Positions 45,260 to 47,015 of a stretch of DNA of 47,015 nucleotides are shown piece by piece. Below the pieces are notes generated by a model. It made no database searches, was not told where the DNA came from, and saw only the letters and a program-made list of their open reading frames with translations. Each line of letters begins with the position of its first letter. Position 1 is the first letter of the stretch. The DNA comes from Nostoc sp. LEGE 06077 (GTDB lineage Bacteria; Cyanobacteriota; Cyanobacteriia; Cyanobacteriales; Nostocaceae): the NCBI RefSeq assembly GCF_015207705.1, contig NZ_JADEWI010000050.1, positions 1 to 47,015 of the forward strand, written 5' to 3'. A program made the translations under genes and the position numbers.

Positions 45260-46662
45260 CTCAGATCTTGCACCTGGAAATATGAATGTCAAAACCGCAA
45301 CCACGTGCAAGGGGAGTTAGGCGTTCAATATCAAGTAAAAGAAAATACACAACTATTTGTGGAAAAATAGATTCAAGGGCAGTTTGTGCAGCCAGACCCC
45401 AATCAGGAGGTGATGTTGGTTGAATATGCAGATAAGTCCAATGAGCAATCAGGTAAGCAGTGAGTGAAAGAATCAGCCAACGATACATACCCAGTAGAGT
45501 TCCTTGCCCAAAGCGATGTAATCCGAAGCGATGCTTTGCAGTTTTGAACCATCCCTCAATCTGCCAACGACGCTTACCCCACCATTTAAGAGTAGAAGCT
45601 TTAATCGGGCGAGTAGACAAAACAAAACGTTTTTCTAGTTTGCCATTATCACGCTTTAAGTAATACCAAGAAACAGTAACAGGAAAATTTAAACCAAATA
45701 AATAAACCTGTTGCCCTTGTTGATGTAAACGTCTTAACAGTCTCCCGTCAGCTAACTTACGACTAATAGATACACCTGTAACAGCATGATATTTCAGCCG
45801 ACGTATACCCTCAAGAAACTCTATACTACCAAAGGCTGTATCAGCTAAAATAATTGTCTGGAAATGTTGAGTTAAAGATTGAGGTAAACGTTTAACGAGT
45901 TTCAATCCAAGCTGCGCTGGAGAAGGCTTTGCCTTACCTCTCCAAACCCGAAAATTCCAAGGAATACGGCATCTTCCTATAACCAAATAAACAACTACTA
46001 TATGTAAACCTCGCTTACCATTGTACACTCTAATTAAGTCACCAAATTCTGAGAATTTGCCCCGCTTTTCTAAAGTTGTCAAATCAATAATGACTTGTAA
46101 AAAAGGTTTTCGTCCTGGGTTAGATGATGATAATATCTTTAAAATTACTTCTAATGCGTGGTTACGAATTACCCTAATCATCTTCCTTGTTGACCAAGGG
46201 TTTATATTTAAGAATCGGCTAATTGCGCTTGGAGATTTTGTCTGACTGTGTTCTGGTAATGGATGTCCTTGTGCCTCTAAGAATAATGCCAGCATAGCTT
46301 CTAAATTATCTTTTTTTTTGATACTGGGTCGGCATCAGTTCTCTCAAGGTATAAACTAGGTTTTGGGCGTGGGCAAGCATTGATTAGTGCTTTGTTTAAT
46401 TTGGTATTTCACGCCTTTTCTCTCAGATTTTCAGTCTCAAAGGCAAACCTGACAATTTTTTGTTGAGTATATTTCTTGCCGATGATGCTCCTAATACCAT
46501 CCCAGCAACTAGTCGTTTTTATTGCTGAATATGTAATCTACCTATCTTTTCTAGTCTACTTAGCTACAAAACTATACTTGCCTGTGCTTCTTCAAACGCT
46601 GTATTATTTGGCTCTCTTGATTTGTTTTTTACGTATTTACTCAACTAGGTGCAAGAAGTGAG
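45260..46662 (-). mobile_element. 1403-bp IS4-family insertion sequence
   Basis: The ends CTCAGATCTTGCACCTGG (45260) and the complement of CTCACTTCTTGCACCTAG (ending 46662) match at 15 of 18 positions. TATA flanks both sides (45256-45259 and 46663-46666), a four-base target duplication. Removal restores the host reading frame. The single transposase gene lies on the minus strand and its stop codon (45261-45263) is inside the terminal repeat. Confidence 0.9.
45261..46380 (-). pseudogene. IS4-family transposase, frame broken at an A9 tract
   Basis: The uninterrupted frame runs from ATG 46295 (MLALFLEAQGHPLPEHS, 344 residues). A better start is ATG 46380 (MLAHAQNLVYTLRELMPTQY), whose frame meets nine A residues (46311-46319) and shifts out. 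One A fewer would join it to DNLEAMLALFLEA. Catalytic landmarks in the main frame: LQVIIDLTTLEKRGKF (first Asp), TIILADTAFGS (second Asp) and RRWQIEGWFKTAKHRFGL (YREK-like signature with the Glu). Either slippage on A9 gives a full protein or the copy is inactive. The 344-residue frame is intact through the catalytic core. Confidence 0.8.
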
Positions 46663-46666
46663 TATA

Positions 46667-46889
46667 AAGAATACACAGGCCCCAAAGGTTATCGTCCTGG
46701 GGAATCGAAGAATCAATTTTTATCCCGTCATGGCGTTGGCCCAGGCCCAGCCGACCCAGACAAAATGCCTTATTATCTATTGATTGTGGGTGATCCAGAA
46801 GCGATTCCCTATCGTTTTCAATATCAAATAGATGTGCAGTATGCGGTGGGTCGGATTTACTTTGATACACCAGAGGAATATGCTCAGTA
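46667..46889 (+). pseudogene. Internal fragment of the caspase/C25-like gene between two ISs
   Basis: Continues the frame from 45259: [60 protein letters not shown] and [13 protein letters not shown]. It is cut at TA 46888-46889 by an IS5-like element. [10 protein letters not shown]...IPYRFQ...YAVGRI resembles the start of a C25/gingipain- or caspase-like fold; the catalytic His and Cys would lie beyond the insertion, outside the window. About 186 residues of the original protein are covered in total. Domain assignment is tentative. Confidence 0.7.
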
Positions 46890-47015
46890 GAACTCTTGCA
46901 TAAATATTTTCTGGTATAATGAAGGGTTATTTTCTTTTAGGTTAGAGAAGTTAAAATAGCCACAATTTACAAAGTTTCTAATATTAACTATTGCTGGAGA
47001 ATCTTTACCTAAAAA
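46890..47015 (+). mobile_element. IS5-like element, one end (continues off the right edge)
   Basis: GAACTCTTGCA at 46890-46900 immediately follows TA and matches, as an inverted copy, the terminus at 245-255. The adjoining TAAATATTTTCTGGTATAAT matches the left element with a few changes. No transposase start is clear within the 126 bases visible, so the element cannot be classified further. Confidence 0.7.

Noticed and set aside
46476-46661. 61-codon hydrophobic frame near the right end of the 1403-bp IS
   Set aside because: Lies in the IS leader opposite the transposase start, has no ribosome-binding site, and runs into the terminal repeat.
1-47015. tRNA, rRNA or known riboswitch genes
   Set aside because: I looked for cloverleaf-like and T-loop (GGTTCGAATC-type) sequences and found none that I could support by eye.

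Overview
The window looks like chromosomal DNA from a filamentous, heterocyst-type cyanobacterium (Nostoc/Calothrix/Tolypothrix-like). The evidence is the many GCGATCGC (HIP1) octamers, cyanobacterial families (CHASE2 kinases, DUF928, DUF3598, XisH/XisI, CHAT-TPR proteins, two-partner-secretion exoproteins), dispersed short palindromic repeats and several insertion sequences. The organism is inferred; no rRNA or other taxonomic marker is present.

Layout. (1) 1-579: the end of an IS5-like element sitting inside an eroded IS1-type transposase. (2) 621-27818: a 27-kb block entirely on the minus strand. In transcription order it holds an outer-membrane TpsB transporter, five tandem paralogous TpsA filamentous-haemagglutinin-like exoproteins, a large SNF2-type helicase, a decayed small secreted-protein gene, a secreted TPR-CHAT (caspase-like) protein, a repeat-bearing DUF928 protein, a CHASE2 hybrid histidine kinase and an overlapping receiver-histidine kinase. 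(3) 28683-33380 (plus strand): a GAF histidine kinase, an ABC exporter, an alpha/beta-hydrolase-fold protein lacking its catalytic residues, and an Asp/Glu-racemase-family protein with an apparent internal deletion. (4) 33423-41782: housekeeping genes (hisS, aroA, ftsH, an AI-2E/PerM-family membrane protein) with DUF3598, a 13-unit 21-bp tandem repeat, and a xisH-xisI pair between two direct copies of a palindromic repeat. (5) 42260-47015: a two-gene module (serine-hydrolase-like protein plus a possible caspase/C25-like protein) broken by three insertion sequences. Two of these can be excised on paper, using their target duplications, to restore the reading frames exactly.

How the parts may work together. 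The TpsB/TpsA array is a self-contained export system: a POTRA-bearing Omp85-type pore and five beta-helix substrates. The substrates share a signal peptide, a TPS domain and a near-identical C-terminal module with two conserved cysteines. The co-oriented secreted CHAT protein, DUF928 protein and two kinases are candidates for processing, anchoring and sensing partners. That functional link is inference from order and orientation. The kinases (1919-4717 and 621-1922) share a 4-base start/stop overlap and are almost certainly co-translated.

Most striking observations: mosaic relationships among the five TpsA genes; the C-terminal cysteine pair, reminiscent of the HMW1 anchor; an alpha/beta-hydrolase pseudoenzyme next to an internally deleted racemase-family gene; and the IS-shattered hydrolase/caspase-like module at the right end.
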